Shown here: positions 27,301 through 35,645 of the stretch, piece after piece
Numbering within the stretch: position 1 is the stretch's first letter
How the letters are laid out: each line of letters begins with the position of its first letter
Assembly: GCA_002030045.1 (NCBI GenBank)
Contig: LQBI01000003.1
Location: forward strand, 34,225 to 98,224
Length of the DNA stretch: 64,000 nt
DNA from: Candidatus Aegiribacteria sp. MLS_C
GTDB taxonomy: Bacteria > Fermentibacterota > Fermentibacteria > Fermentibacterales > JCC-6
Direction of reading: 5' to 3'
Notes under the pieces: model-generated
Database searches by the model: none
Told to the model about the DNA's origin: nothing
The model's input: only the letters and a program-made list of their open reading frames with translations
Translations under genes and position numbers: made by a program

Positions 27301-27896
27301 TAAGCAACGAACTCGGGGAGGCGTACGGCAATTTCGGCCTGGGCAGCCTCTGGAACGCCGAAGGGCAGACCGACAGGGCTGTGGAACACTTCAGGAAGGC
27401 CATCGAGGTCTGCCGCCGCCTGGGAAGCAGGGAAATGGAATCGGCGTCCAGAATGACCCTGGCCCGGGTCCTGGCGGAAGCGGAAAGACCGGAGGAGGCC
27501 CGGAAGGAGATCGCGGTGCTGAGGGCCGGAGGAATGGAGGCGGGTTACGGGGACACCCTTGAGTACGTCGATGGTCTCATCACGCAGTCGGAAGCCGGAG
27601 GGAACACGGAGCTGCTGGGTTCCGCGGCCGCTTCAATATGCCGGTCCCTGGAGGATACCGCAGACCTGGAAAGGTCGGATGTGGCCGAACGGAACGTCCG
27701 TCTGTGGGGAATACTGGACGGGCTGGGAAGACATGACGAATGCAGGCGGACCCTCTGCAGGGGCTCGGAACTCCTGAGCGGAATGCTGGATGAGGTGGAC
27801 CCGGCCTTCCTCGGTGATGTAGTCGAGTACGAGAACCTGGCCAGGTTCATAACACTCTGCTCGGAAGCTGGGTGTCCGGTCAGGCTGCCTTCATGA
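24375..27896 (+). CDS. Class III cyclase / AAA ATPase / TPR signalling protein
   Basis: About 1173 residues from ATG 24375, chosen because GGAGG lies five bases upstream and the frame before it belongs to a decayed neighbour. Cyclase domain 35-200 with both metal aspartates (Asp44 in LFLDLKDFT, Asp88 in QGDSIMALFG) and the Asn161/Arg165 pair in GDEVNLASRL, so it is probably active in making cAMP or cGMP. Walker A GEAGIGKS at 272-279, Walker B-like VVLEDLHWID near 400-410, then a TPR array (about 600-1050). Organisation is that of STAND-type cyclases controlled by protein or nucleotide signals. Paralogue of the degenerate protein at 3-3383. The input signal is unknown. Confidence 0.92.
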   Translation: MGTDIKRHLWDDIRRLSEVIEVRSGETPKLREGERRDVAILFLDLKDFTALSEDMDPEALYLLLNSLMKTLSDTVEAYGGYVDKIQGDSIMALFGARRADENDSVRAVTGALKMLETIGEANGILDQVGVRITARVGISYGTVTVAPDPSGHLTAIGDEVNLASRLEEAAPDNAVFVSAQVRRQCGEVFEWEDLGQMAIRGRKKPAHVFRPTGPGSLQQARWERAARVARSPLVGREGEMEVLRNAWRRQMSGELGENRLGGSRHLMILLSGEAGIGKSRMVHEFIMEKKSGNEPFRLLFGRTLSYAQQPFWLWITLLRGYFKIDLGDRDAATILKDRLEELAEASGHGTLMEYLPFLASLLSIPVEDPSFEGLDPESRHGGTVMAVRNFVEAVAMTGRLMVVLEDLHWIDSASREVLDFVVSNCVTGDPVLFLCVYRPVWDVGDPLRPETYERSAEVRTMELEAVPKHGCRKLIGHMLEKSYPEEVEDFLLERSGGNPFFLEELVLDLIEGGVLEEVEDRWTFAAPPDEVYVPTTLSSLIRSRIDRLPALYRSGLQHCSVLGMDFLMRLYRRLHEKVTGGGEPEEIVSELARRDFLRMVGDAQGTKFIFRHFLIHDSVYDTLLHRNRRVLHRYAAEAIEELFADESGDLASVIAHHWERAGNREKALAWGLRALDSCRRTFQHEEGLRWADKLSEWLEEDDAEKRIQVLREKQEILSILGRSDEQLAVIEQISRIAEGSGQERLSALALMLSGSFRSLEGRIEEAQADFEKSLELSEDSDRAQVYYHQGDNYFRGSRYNEALECNEKVLALTEDLVLKTRVELSSAFIHKILGRQDQVEKHLSRAWSMLQESAGSGLSLLRAQYFARYAGFLGDRRDAEGSLDYYLRSLELFRSCGDLSGEAMVLNNMHGIYSARGDYRKSLEVLLETAGIYTETGEQLGIAIAFYNIAMTYMAMKNTDRALDYFNRYLELSERISNELGEAYGNFGLGSLWNAEGQTDRAVEHFRKAIEVCRRLGSREMESASRMTLARVLAEAERPEEARKEIAVLRAGGMEAGYGDTLEYVDGLITQSEAGGNTELLGSAAASICRSLEDTADLERSDVAERNVRLWGILDGLGRHDECRRTLCRGSELLSGMLDEVDPAFLGDVVEYENLARFITLCSEAGCPVRLPS

Positions 27897-27903
27897 CACC
27901 GAT

Positions 27904-27926
27904 AACCCTGACCTGATATCAGGGTT
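27904..27926. terminator. Hairpin between convergent genes
   Basis: An 8-bp perfect stem (AACCCTGA / TCAGGGTT) with a 7-base loop lies directly after the cyclase stop and overlaps the end of the convergent minus-strand gene. The plus side lacks a T-run, so termination is plausible but not certain. Confidence 0.45.
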
Positions 27927-28549
27927 CGCCGAGGTTCCAGTCTGCCGGGTCGTCGGGGAGCCATTCACCCTGCGGCGACAATTCCAGCCTTCCGGGACGG
28001 GTAAGCATTTCCCAGTTCTCCGTATCGTAGTACATCTTGTCGAACACCACGGTGGAGTCGTCGACCCATGCGGCGTTGACGGGACCCCAGGGGACGGATA
28101 CATCCTCGAAGTCAAGTACCAGCCCGTCGTCGTCCACCCTCCAGACCTGTATGCCGTTGGGTATGAAACCCGCGGATATGTCCTCCTTGAAGCAGAGGAG
28201 CCTTGAGCCGTCCGGGCCCGGGCAGGGGCGCCGAGATGGCGGTGAAGCTCTCCCCCGTCTCCCCGTTTACCAGTCTCCAGTCCACCCACTCGTAACCTCC
28301 GGCCTCGATCACCCAGTAGTCTATCCCCTCCAGGTAGTCGACAAGGGAATACCTTGCGAACTCCTCGGCGTACACTGTCTCACCGCCGGTATTCCGGAAG
28401 GACAGCGTGTCCCCCTGCCCGGTGACCAGGCAGAGGGTTCCGGGGGATGGCCTGAAGACCCTTTCACCGTATAGTTCGAGCATGGCGTCCTCGGTCATTA
28501 CGGCGAAGGCGGAGGCCGCCAGGAGCAGCGGAACTATGACAGCTCTCAT
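27919..28549 (-). pseudogene. Secreted protein of unknown function, one frameshift
   Basis: ATG 28549 starts a signal peptide (MRAVIVPLLLAASAFAV) and a sensible frame through ETGESFTAISAPLPGP. Near 28215-28228, at a run of C and G, the sense moves to another frame that continues DGSRLLCFKEDISAGFIPNG, VWRVDDDGLVLDFEDVSVPW and ends WLPDDPADWNLGEP. A single base explains it; the intact gene would make about 210 residues. The repeated verdict-like strands (GRLELSPQGEWLPDD) suggest a beta-rich protein related to TolB-like propellers, but no family is certain. It could be a sequencing error. Confidence 0.65.
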
Positions 28550-28584
28550 GGTTGTTTCCTTTCGATGCAATCCGCCGGCTCCGT

Positions 28585-28968
28585 CTATTCGGTTCCCTCG
28601 GCCTGCAGGTGTGCGTACAGGACCTGCCATTGGCCCTGGTCGTCCCTGGTCTCCACCGTCGCCGAGTCACCCCTGATCCAGAAGGTCAGCATTCCGTCGT
28701 CGGTATACCTGGCGCCGGATCCTGACACGGACTGGGGCAGCGTGCACTCGACCCCTTCGGGCAGGTTCAGCTTCACGAAGTTCAGGCTGCCGTCTGAGAG
28801 TGAGTAGAACCTTGCGGTAACGGACTGTCCGTCGGCGTTCACGTATTGCACGGGTTCGCCTCCGGTCACGGACAATCCATGGCCATCGCCGTTCCCGCAG
28901 CCCGAAACAAGTACCAGGACCGCCATCAGAACCGAAACCCGGGTCGAACCGAATCCGAATGCAATCAT
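28585..28968 (-). CDS. MliC-family lipoprotein (C-type lysozyme inhibitor-like)
   Basis: A 127-residue lipoprotein: the signal ends in LVLVSGC (lipobox) then GNGDG. The mature domain fits the MliC family of membrane-bound C-type lysozyme inhibitors: VQYVNADGQSVTARFYS, LNFVKLNLPEGVECTLPQSVSGSGARYTDDG and MLTFWIRGDSATVE, including the SGxRY and FWxRG motifs used to plug the lysozyme site. The first ATG gives a slightly long signal peptide. The neighbouring DUF3298 protein family also has lysozyme-binding members, an interesting but unproved link. Confidence 0.82.
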   Translation of the reverse strand: MIAFGFGSTRVSVLMAVLVLVSGCGNGDGHGLSVTGGEPVQYVNADGQSVTARFYSLSDGSLNFVKLNLPEGVECTLPQSVSGSGARYTDDGMLTFWIRGDSATVETRDDQGQWQVLYAHLQAEGTE

Positions 28969-29008
28969 CGACCTGCCTCTTCCACCTTTTCCATGTGTTA
29001 TTCCGCGC

Positions 29009-29872
29009 TCAGTCAGGAAGGACTATGGAGGTCACCTCCACTATCTCCTCACCGTAGTCGAAGGGCGGGAAGTAGGTGATGACCTCTCTCCACTCGTACT
29101 CTATCGTCCGGCCTTCGTAGTATTCCGGGTCCCGGAACAACTCAAGCCATGGTCCCCGACAGCTTGGGGAGAGGTAGCAGACCCTGATCCTGTCGTGAGG
29201 TCCTCCCCTGAATTCCAGAACCATGTATCCGTCCTCGTCGGCGATGCCGGCGAACCGGGCCGTGGAGATGCCGGAAGCCAGCTCGGTATCGTAGAACCTT
29301 CCTCCATTGTTGAGAAGGGTGTTGCCCTCCATAGTGAGACCCGGGACCAGGCTGTCCTCCTGCATCAGCCCCTGTCCCTCGAAATGGACCGCCCAGAGGG
29401 TGTTACCGTGTATGAAGTTATCCTCGAGGAACACATCCCCGCAGTTGAAGGCGTAGACACCTATCGCGCCGCACCCGCTGATGTCGCAGTTCCTGATTGT
29501 TATTCCGTCCGAACTGTCCAGCGCGAAGACGTTCCCGTAACAGCGCTCGTCCTCCGACGGCTGTATGTGGGCGGCTGCGAACCCGCTGACGGTGACGCTG
29601 TCGCAGTTGACTATCCACATGACGTTGTTCAGCATGCTCGTGCATACCAGCGAAGCTCCCTCCTCGGCGATCAGAACAACGTTCCGGACACCCCATAGTT
29701 CCAGTGACAGGTCCGACTCGTACACACCGGCGGTCACAAGCACCGTGTCCCCGTCCTCCACTTCAGGCAGGGCCTCCATGGGAGAGCGGTAATCCAGTCC
29801 ATCCCCGATCTGGATGGTCCTTCCGAAGGCCGCAGCAACTGCCAGAAACGGTACCGCGGGGAATCTACTCAT
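29009..29872 (-). CDS. Secreted right-handed beta-helix protein
   Basis: About 287 residues from ATG 29872, chosen for the GGAGGAGGA ribosome site and the signal peptide right after it (MSRFPAVPFLAVAAAFG). The body shows beta-helix coils: DGDTVLVTAGVYESDLSL, NVVLIAEEGASLVC, CDSVTVSGFAA, DGITIRNCDISGCGAIGVYAFNCGDVFLEDNFIHGNT and TMEGNTLLNNGGRFYD, with Asn/Cys ladders typical of PbH1 repeats. The last third (FRGGPHDRIRVCYLSP...) is a separate domain. Polysaccharide binding or cleavage is possible; no catalytic motif stands out. Confidence 0.78.
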   Translation of the reverse strand: MSRFPAVPFLAVAAAFGRTIQIGDGLDYRSPMEALPEVEDGDTVLVTAGVYESDLSLELWGVRNVVLIAEEGASLVCTSMLNNVMWIVNCDSVTVSGFAAAHIQPSEDERCYGNVFALDSSDGITIRNCDISGCGAIGVYAFNCGDVFLEDNFIHGNTLWAVHFEGQGLMQEDSLVPGLTMEGNTLLNNGGRFYDTELASGISTARFAGIADEDGYMVLEFRGGPHDRIRVCYLSPSCRGPWLELFRDPEYYEGRTIEYEWREVITYFPPFDYGEEIVEVTSIVLPD

Positions 29873-30042
29873 TCCGTTCCTCCTCCCGGCCGGTGATTCC
29901 TTCGGCGTACTATTCTCCATGAAGGTGTTCCGGTAAATACCCGCAAACATTGACGGACCTGAATACCGGGTGTACAGTTACGGAACGGGTTCCTCGGAGA
30001 GCCTTACGACGGCACAGTGTGAACGGACAGGGAGGGTTTCAG

Positions 30043-30738
30043 ATGAGGTTCGCAGCGCTACTTGCGGCATTGATTACGGCCATGGCCGCGGGGGATTTCT
30101 TCGACGATTTCGAGTCTTACTCGACAGGTGACGATCCCGGGGATTCCCCGGACTGGTCCAGGGAACCCACCGGAGGCTACGTTCTGGTGGCCGATGACGG
30201 AGGCGACCAGGTCATCGAATCCTATTTTCCCGACTCCGCCTTCACAGGATACCTTTGCGACGGGGCCGGATTCTGGGACGACGGGAACGTCTCAATGGAA
30301 TTCAGCGTGACCGGCAGCGGCGTCATGGTCAACGTGTTCTCAAGGATGCAGCTGATGACCGGGGAGGCCTACGTAGGAGGGCTCATCTTCTGGATGCAGC
30401 CTCTGACCTTCGTCTACATAGCCCACGTATCGGTCACCGGCGATTACGAGATCCTCCTCCAGACCGCCGGCCCGTCAATGCCTGCCGGCACCTGGGCGGA
30501 CGTAAGACTCGAGGCGGCCGGGACCGACCCGGTGACCCTGACCCTCTACTGCAAAGACCAGCTGGCGGGCCAGGTCGAGGATTCCGTCTACGTGCTCGGT
30601 CCGGGCCTGAGCGGTTTCGCATTCATATACGATGACCAGGTTCCGACGATACTGGCCGACGACTTCCAGGTGACGGAAACACCCCAGGCCCTTCTTCAGG
30701 GGACGTTCGGGGCGGTCAAGGCCTCTTTCTCACCCTGA
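30043..30738 (+). CDS. Secreted LamG-like protein with WGAIK-type C-terminal motif
   Basis: About 231 residues from ATG 30043 (ribosome site GGGAGGG seven bases upstream; signal peptide MRFAALLAALITAMAAG). FFDDFESYSTGDDPGDSPDW and the following strands resemble LamG/concanavalin-like domains found in secreted FCB proteins. It ends ALLQGTFGAVKASFSP, close to the end of the secreted protein at 4415-5263. The shared tail may be a cell-surface or secretion signal. Unknown target; it is followed 80 bases later by a protein made only of a sorting-type domain. Confidence 0.77.
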   Translation: MRFAALLAALITAMAAGDFFDDFESYSTGDDPGDSPDWSREPTGGYVLVADDGGDQVIESYFPDSAFTGYLCDGAGFWDDGNVSMEFSVTGSGVMVNVFSRMQLMTGEAYVGGLIFWMQPLTFVYIAHVSVTGDYEILLQTAGPSMPAGTWADVRLEAAGTDPVTLTLYCKDQLAGQVEDSVYVLGPGLSGFAFIYDDQVPTILADDFQVTETPQALLQGTFGAVKASFSP

Positions 30739-30817
30739 ACCCCGGACCGGCGGGCACCTTTGGCGCTTTTTCGAGTATATTGTATGGAAATCTCGAACCA
30801 GCACCGGAGGTACGGCC

Positions 30818-31240
30818 TTGATGACCATTCTGATCGCAGTCGCGACCCTTGCCCTGCATGCGCAGGCATTGCAGCCTGGAGGAGGAGGCGCCGGACACGG
30901 CTCCTACAGCAGCGAACTGGTTTCCGGCAGCCCGGTGATCACCCGCACCGGCAGGACAGTTGTTGTCCCTCCGGAGCTTGGCCTCTTCATAAACACCGTG
31001 ATCGAGGAGGAGGGCTCCTCGGAGATCAAGGTATCCTACTCCATCGTGGAGAACTCTGAAGCGGCCCTGGGTCTGTACAGCATGGAAGGCGAACTCATCA
31101 TTCTGATAGCCGACGGCTTCCACGAGATCGGCAACCACCTGGCATGGTTCGACGCGGACGGTCTGGAGCCCGGTATGTACATCATCCGCCTGGACGCCCT
31201 GGGCGGATACGCCTACAACAGGATATACCTTCTCAGGTAG
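30818..31240 (+). CDS. Small secreted protein consisting of a T9SS-like sorting domain
   Basis: A 140-residue protein starting at TTG 30818 (GGAGG seven bases upstream) or ATG 30821, with signal peptide MTILIAVATLALHAQA. After a short Gly/Ser stretch the remaining 80 residues are a Por/T9SS-type C-terminal domain: IKVSYSIVENSEAALGLYSMEG, a GNHLAWFDADGLEPGMYIIRL strand pair and a final YNRIYLLR. No cargo domain precedes it, which is unusual. It may be a free sorting module, a surface adaptor, or the end left from a larger gene that acquired a new signal peptide. Confidence 0.75.
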   Translation: MMTILIAVATLALHAQALQPGGGGAGHGSYSSELVSGSPVITRTGRTVVVPPELGLFINTVIEEEGSSEIKVSYSIVENSEAALGLYSMEGELIILIADGFHEIGNHLAWFDADGLEPGMYIIRLDALGGYAYNRIYLLR

Positions 31241-31252
31241 CACCCCCCGGGA

Positions 31253-32650
31253 CTAGTCCCCCGAGTTCCGCAGCTCCTCCAGCCACATCGTAAGCGTGTC
31301 CCTGAAACCCGCTGTGAACTCCGGCTCGAGGACCGCATACTCGTCCACGCTGCCGGTCACCGCATCCTGGAAGAGGTGGTTGGCGCCTTCCATCACTGCG
31401 ACCAGGGCACGGGGGTTGTCCGCCAGGAACTCCTGCATCGGACCCAGGTTGGTCCCGGGGATCACCTGGATGTCCAGTTCGCCCAGCAGGCAGAGCACCG
31501 GTACTTCAACCCGCCTGATGTATTCCGCCGGGTCGTTGGTCAGGAAGTTCTCGAACCACGGGTCCAGGGTCGAGGCTGCGGAGGCCGCCACCGCCCGGTC
31601 AAGATAGGCATCCAGGTCGCCCAGGGACTCCCTGGCATCGCCGGGAAGAGCCATTATCTCCTCCAGGGCCCATGCCCTCATAAGGGAGTCCACCAGGGTG
31701 GAATCGTTTTCCAGCGCAGCGTCCATGATCATGTACTGGGCCTCGAGCCTGTCCGATACCTGCTCCTCGCTGAAACCCTCCATCGCCAGGATAGCCCGGA
31801 GCTGGCTTGGAATGAGATCGTAGCCCGGGACTGCGGGACCCGCCATGCTTATCACGAAAGCCACGTCATCCGGCCTCTCCGCGGCAAGCATGAAGGCCGT
31901 GGTGGAACCCTCGCTGTGACCCAGTATCCCTATGTGGTCGGGGTCGATCCTCGGGTCCTCCAGCATGTGTGCCAGCATCAGCCCGGCATCGTGGAGCAGC
32001 ACAGAATCGCTGAAGCTCTCCAGGCCTCCTATCGAACCGCCCGTGCCCCTGTCGTCGCACCTCAGGACCGCGTACCCGGCGCCGTCCACCAGCCGCGCCA
32101 GCTCCACGAAGACCGAGAAGCCCATCACGTACTCATCCCTATCCTGGAGTCCGCTTCCGGAGAGCAGTATGACGCAGGGATACGGGGGCTCGCCCCCGGG
32201 AAGAGTCAGCGTGCCTGCCAGGACCACGTCCTCGTCTGTTATCGTTACCTCTTCCCCCTCCCTCTCTGCGGGACCTGTCTCCATTGAGGTCCTAACCAGC
32301 TGGAAGGTCCCCCGGAAACTGCCCTGCAGGAAATCCCCCCTCAGGGTGTCGCCCGACATCGCTCCCATGAACCGGGCCCTTCCGAGGTTGGAGGGAAGCG
32401 AGAAGGAGAGGCTGTCGCCGGACAGGACGAAGTTCTCCAGTTCAAGTCCCCGGGCGAACTGCTGCGGTATGTCCAGGGTACCGGTGACCGTTCCACCTTC
32501 CATGATGAAGACAGCCCTGAGCTGAAGCTCCAGGCCTTCCCCCGCGATACTGCCCTCCCATGTCCCGGTGGGGTCCGTAACGCTCTCCGGTGCTCCGCAC
32601 GAGCCTATCACAAACGCCAGCAACGAAACAAGCAATACTCTCGATACCAT
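31253..32650 (-). CDS. Lipoprotein alpha/beta-hydrolase
   Basis: A 465-residue lipoprotein (lipobox FVIGSC). The N-terminal part (about 25-125) is a beta-sandwich-like domain (TGTWEGSIAGEGLELQLR) seen before many FCB hydrolases. The C-terminal alpha/beta-hydrolase (about 130-460) has the oxyanion region ILLSGSGLQDRD, nucleophile Ser in GILGHSEGSTTA, acid in LLGELDIQV and His in MEGANHLFQ. It resembles BAAT/Acot-like or S33 serine peptidases and esterases; the substrate is unknown. It sits on the outer or inner membrane facing the periplasm. Convergent with the sorting-domain gene. Confidence 0.87.
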   Translation of the reverse strand: MVSRVLLVSLLAFVIGSCGAPESVTDPTGTWEGSIAGEGLELQLRAVFIMEGGTVTGTLDIPQQFARGLELENFVLSGDSLSFSLPSNLGRARFMGAMSGDTLRGDFLQGSFRGTFQLVRTSMETGPAEREGEEVTITDEDVVLAGTLTLPGGEPPYPCVILLSGSGLQDRDEYVMGFSVFVELARLVDGAGYAVLRCDDRGTGGSIGGLESFSDSVLLHDAGLMLAHMLEDPRIDPDHIGILGHSEGSTTAFMLAAERPDDVAFVISMAGPAVPGYDLIPSQLRAILAMEGFSEEQVSDRLEAQYMIMDAALENDSTLVDSLMRAWALEEIMALPGDARESLGDLDAYLDRAVAASAASTLDPWFENFLTNDPAEYIRRVEVPVLCLLGELDIQVIPGTNLGPMQEFLADNPRALVAVMEGANHLFQDAVTGSVDEYAVLEPEFTAGFRDTLTMWLEELRNSGD

Positions 32651-32673
32651 GATCCCTCCCCCTGAGAAATCGG

Positions 32674-33132
32674 CTACTCTGCCTCTTCAACGCTTACGTA
32701 GAGCTGCATGAGGACTCCCTCATCCGACGGGACGAACTCCTCGGGATAGTACTCGAAATCGCAGCCTCCGCCCCTGACCCAGCCCGATACCGGAAGCCAC
32801 TCATCGTAGACGAAACCGTAGATCTCGTCCACCATGTCGAACTCGAAGGTGAACACGGCGTACGTACCGGATCCGATCTCCACCGATGTCATCCCCCGGG
32901 GAAGCTCTCCCTCCCCGCTCCAGGCGGTGCCAGCCATATAGGTGAAATCGCCGGTCTCCGGATCGTAGTCCATAAGGATGCCGTAACCGTCATCCTCGGG
33001 ATACTTCCCCGGTATTCCGTCCGCCTGCTGCACGAAGTCCGTCCAGAGCTGCACGATACCCTCGGGATCCGTCCCGGTGTACTCCATTCCTGCGACTGAA
33101 ACGCCCATGAAGGGCAGTATCTCGACCTCCAT
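32674..33132 (-). CDS. GyrI-like effector-binding domain protein
   Basis: A 152-residue protein that fits the GyrI-like/AraC effector-binding fold: LPFMGVSVAGMEYTG, LWTDFVQQADGIPG, a central DDGYGILMDYDPETGDFTYMAG strand pair, and VEIGSGTYAVFTFEFDM with FVYDEWLPVSGW. No DNA-binding domain is present, so it is a stand-alone ligand-binding module. Such proteins bind hydrophobic cations or hydrolyse cyclopropanes in some families. It follows the hydrolase start by 23 bases on the same strand and could be its co-transcribed upstream gene. Confidence 0.8.
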   Translation of the reverse strand: MEVEILPFMGVSVAGMEYTGTDPEGIVQLWTDFVQQADGIPGKYPEDDGYGILMDYDPETGDFTYMAGTAWSGEGELPRGMTSVEIGSGTYAVFTFEFDMVDEIYGFVYDEWLPVSGWVRGGGCDFEYYPEEFVPSDEGVLMQLYVSVEEAE

Positions 33133-33276
33133 GAAGTCCCCCGTGTCCTCCTGCCCTTACGCGAGACAGGATGAACCCACCATTTAACGCAACATAGATC
33201 CTCATACTCCCTCCTGATCATTCCGTTAGCCAGACAGCCGAGATCCTCGAATCGAGTCGAAAGGCTTACAAGTGCT

Positions 33277-33305
33277 TTGACATACCACGACAATCATTAT
33301 ATAAA
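33277..33305 (+). promoter_or_regulatory. Near-consensus sigma70 promoter for the TPR histidine kinase
   Basis: Perfect TTGACA (33277-33282), 17-base spacer, TATAAA (33300-33305); the kinase TTG start lies about 40 bases downstream. Confidence 0.8.
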
Positions 33306-33344
33306 ACTCTCTGACAGTGAATCCCTACACTGACAGGGGTCGAA

Positions 33345-35405
33345 TTGGACGATACCATTGCGGAACTGGAGCAGCGTCTTACTTCCGCGGAGAACAATTC
33401 GGAAAAGTCCAGGATAATGGCCGACCTGGCCTGGTCGGTGAAGTACTCGGATCCCGCGAAAGCAGTTCAGCTGGGCATGGAGGCCATGGACCTGGCTCGG
33501 TCCTCGGGCGAACCCTCCGTCTTCCCCAGGGCTTCGATGGCCATCGCCATGGGGCAACTCCACATGTCGCACTTCGAAGAGGCGGAGAAGGCGGGCCTGG
33601 CCGGCCTGCAGCACTACAAGGACGAGGAGAGCCTTCCGGGTATAAGGCACGCACTGAATGTTCTGGGCTCCATCTACAGCCACTGGGGCAAGCTGGGCCC
33701 GGCACTGGACAACTACCTGGAATCCAGCCGGGTCGACCGCCAGCTGAGCAGCACTCCCGATCCGGGCATAATGAGCAACATCGGCAGCGTCTACATGAGG
33801 CTGGGAGATTACGAGAAAGCCCTGGACTACTTCCTGGAGGTCAGCGAGATAGCAGCCGGAATGGAGGGCCCAGCGGACCTCAAGGCCGCCGCCAGCCTGA
33901 ACCTTGGCGAGGTCTACAGGTCCATGGAGATGTACGACGAGGCCCTGGAACGCTACCAGCAGGGGTGCGAGGTCTGCAGGAGCAACGACATGAAGAGCTA
34001 CCTGGCAACCACCTGTGTGAACATAGGCAATATATACGTGGAAAAGAGCGACATCATCGCCGCGATGGAAAACTTCGAGGAAGCGCTTTCGATATACAAC
34101 AACCTTGGCGACAGGCTTGGTGCCGCGGACGTCCTTCAGAACATGGGCGAGAGCAACCTGGTGATGGAAAGGCCCAGAATAGCCCTGAGCTTCTTCGAGG
34201 AGGCGCTGCTCATCTACCGAGAGCTGGATTCCGTGGATGGAGCATCGTCGTCGCTGCTTGGGGTCGCCTCCTGCCTGTATTCCACGGGCAGGAACGAAGA
34301 GGCGCTGGACAGGCTTCACAAGGCGGAATCGGCTGCGACGGAGAACGGCATAAGGCCTCTGCTGGTGAGAATACTCGGAGAGCTGTCCAGGGCGTACGAA
34401 TCGCTGGGAATGACATCGGAAGCCCTGAAGTACGCCCGCATGGAGCACTCCCTGGAAAGGGAACTCCATTCCGAGAGGACCGAGGAGAGGCTCCTCAGAC
34501 TCCGCATAACCCATCAGGTGGAGAAGACCCGCAGGGAGGCCGAGATATACAAGCTCAGGACCGAGGAGCTGGTCAGGGACCGGGACATCCTGGAGCAGGC
34601 CGTCAGCAGGCGCACCCTGGAACTCGAGAGGCTCATGGAAGAGAAGGAGATGACCCAGCACGTCCGCAGCCAGCTGGAGATGGAGCTGGGAAGGGACAGG
34701 AGACTGGCGAGCCTCGGCGAGATAGCGGGAGGCATAGCACACGATTTCAGGAACCTCCTCAGCGTCATCTCCGGGAACGCTGAACTGGTGATGGACGGGG
34801 AGTCGCTTTCGAAGAGCAGCCGCGAGAGGATGAAGAGCATAGTGGACGCGACGGTGACCGGCGCCGCCCTTGCCGGACAGTTGATGTCATTCGGCAGGCA
34901 GCTCCCCGATGAGCGGGGACCGGTCAACCTGAACGAAACAGTCACCAGCATGGCCGGAATGCTGGAAAGGACGGTGGGTGAAGGCATCGAGATAAGCTGC
35001 GTTCTGGATCCCTCGAATCCCCGTATCATCGGGGACAGGCTCCAGCTGGAGAACCTCCTGGTGAACCTGGTGATAAACGCCCGGGACGCAATGAGGGACG
35101 GAGGGATGATAGAGATACGGGTCTCCAGGCTGAATGCGGGTGAAGCGGGGACCCCTGAAGGCCTTTTTGCCGCCTCCGACCCCCTGGTCAGACTGGATGT
35201 CATCGACCAGGGGCACGGCATCATGGAGAATGACATGGACAGGATATTCGACCCCTTCTTCACCACCAAGCAGAAGACCGGCGGGTCCGGCCTGGGACTC
35301 TCCGTCGTTCACAGCATAGTCGTCCAGCACAAGGGCTGGATAAAGGTGGAAAGCGCAGTGAACAAAGGAAGTACCTTCAGCATCTTCTTCCCGGAGGACA
35401 GGTGA
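33345..35405 (+). CDS. Cytosolic TPR-sensor histidine kinase
   Basis: A 686-residue protein starting at TTG 33345 (AGGGG ribosome site). No membrane helix. Residues 1-370 form about eight TPR units (GIMSNIGSVYMRLGDYEKALDYF is typical), then a coiled coil (about 375-455), H-box GEIAGGIAHDFRNLLSVI with phospho-His near 467, N-box LVNLVINARDAM, and ATP-lid DQGHGIMENDMDRIFDPFFTTK with GGSGLGLSVVHSI. The signal is probably a protein partner or peptide bound by the TPR groove. No receiver or regulator lies nearby, so the pair is encoded elsewhere. Its TPR part resembles the two cyclase proteins in this window. The 328-base stretch after it (35406-35733) has only a promoter. Confidence 0.92.
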   Translation: MDDTIAELEQRLTSAENNSEKSRIMADLAWSVKYSDPAKAVQLGMEAMDLARSSGEPSVFPRASMAIAMGQLHMSHFEEAEKAGLAGLQHYKDEESLPGIRHALNVLGSIYSHWGKLGPALDNYLESSRVDRQLSSTPDPGIMSNIGSVYMRLGDYEKALDYFLEVSEIAAGMEGPADLKAAASLNLGEVYRSMEMYDEALERYQQGCEVCRSNDMKSYLATTCVNIGNIYVEKSDIIAAMENFEEALSIYNNLGDRLGAADVLQNMGESNLVMERPRIALSFFEEALLIYRELDSVDGASSSLLGVASCLYSTGRNEEALDRLHKAESAATENGIRPLLVRILGELSRAYESLGMTSEALKYARMEHSLERELHSERTEERLLRLRITHQVEKTRREAEIYKLRTEELVRDRDILEQAVSRRTLELERLMEEKEMTQHVRSQLEMELGRDRRLASLGEIAGGIAHDFRNLLSVISGNAELVMDGESLSKSSRERMKSIVDATVTGAALAGQLMSFGRQLPDERGPVNLNETVTSMAGMLERTVGEGIEISCVLDPSNPRIIGDRLQLENLLVNLVINARDAMRDGGMIEIRVSRLNAGEAGTPEGLFAASDPLVRLDVIDQGHGIMENDMDRIFDPFFTTKQKTGGSGLGLSVVHSIVVQHKGWIKVESAVNKGSTFSIFFPEDR

Positions 35406-35645
35406 CGGGGTCGTACCGATAAGGCATGATCGTCCGTTAATCAGGATCACTCATCCAGGACAGAGCATCAGCAAAAGTGCTCAGACCGTGAAAACGGCAA
35501 ACGGACTTATTCGGAATCAGTCTGGAACCCTTGACAGGCATCTCTGCCGGCAATACCTGATGGATGTGTCCTCTGTGCGAAGACAGACTGCCGCTCCGGG
35601 CCATTGTGATGTCGGCGGTCCCTCAGACGGTGATTGCCGGCCGTG

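Noticed and set aside
31249..31260. GGGACTAGTCCC palindrome as terminator
   Set aside because: A palindrome without loop space makes a poor hairpin; it may be coincidental between convergent genes.
33317..34783. Plus-strand open frame of 488 codons
   Set aside because: It is a shifted frame of the TPR histidine kinase; its Gly/Arg-rich translation has no motifs.
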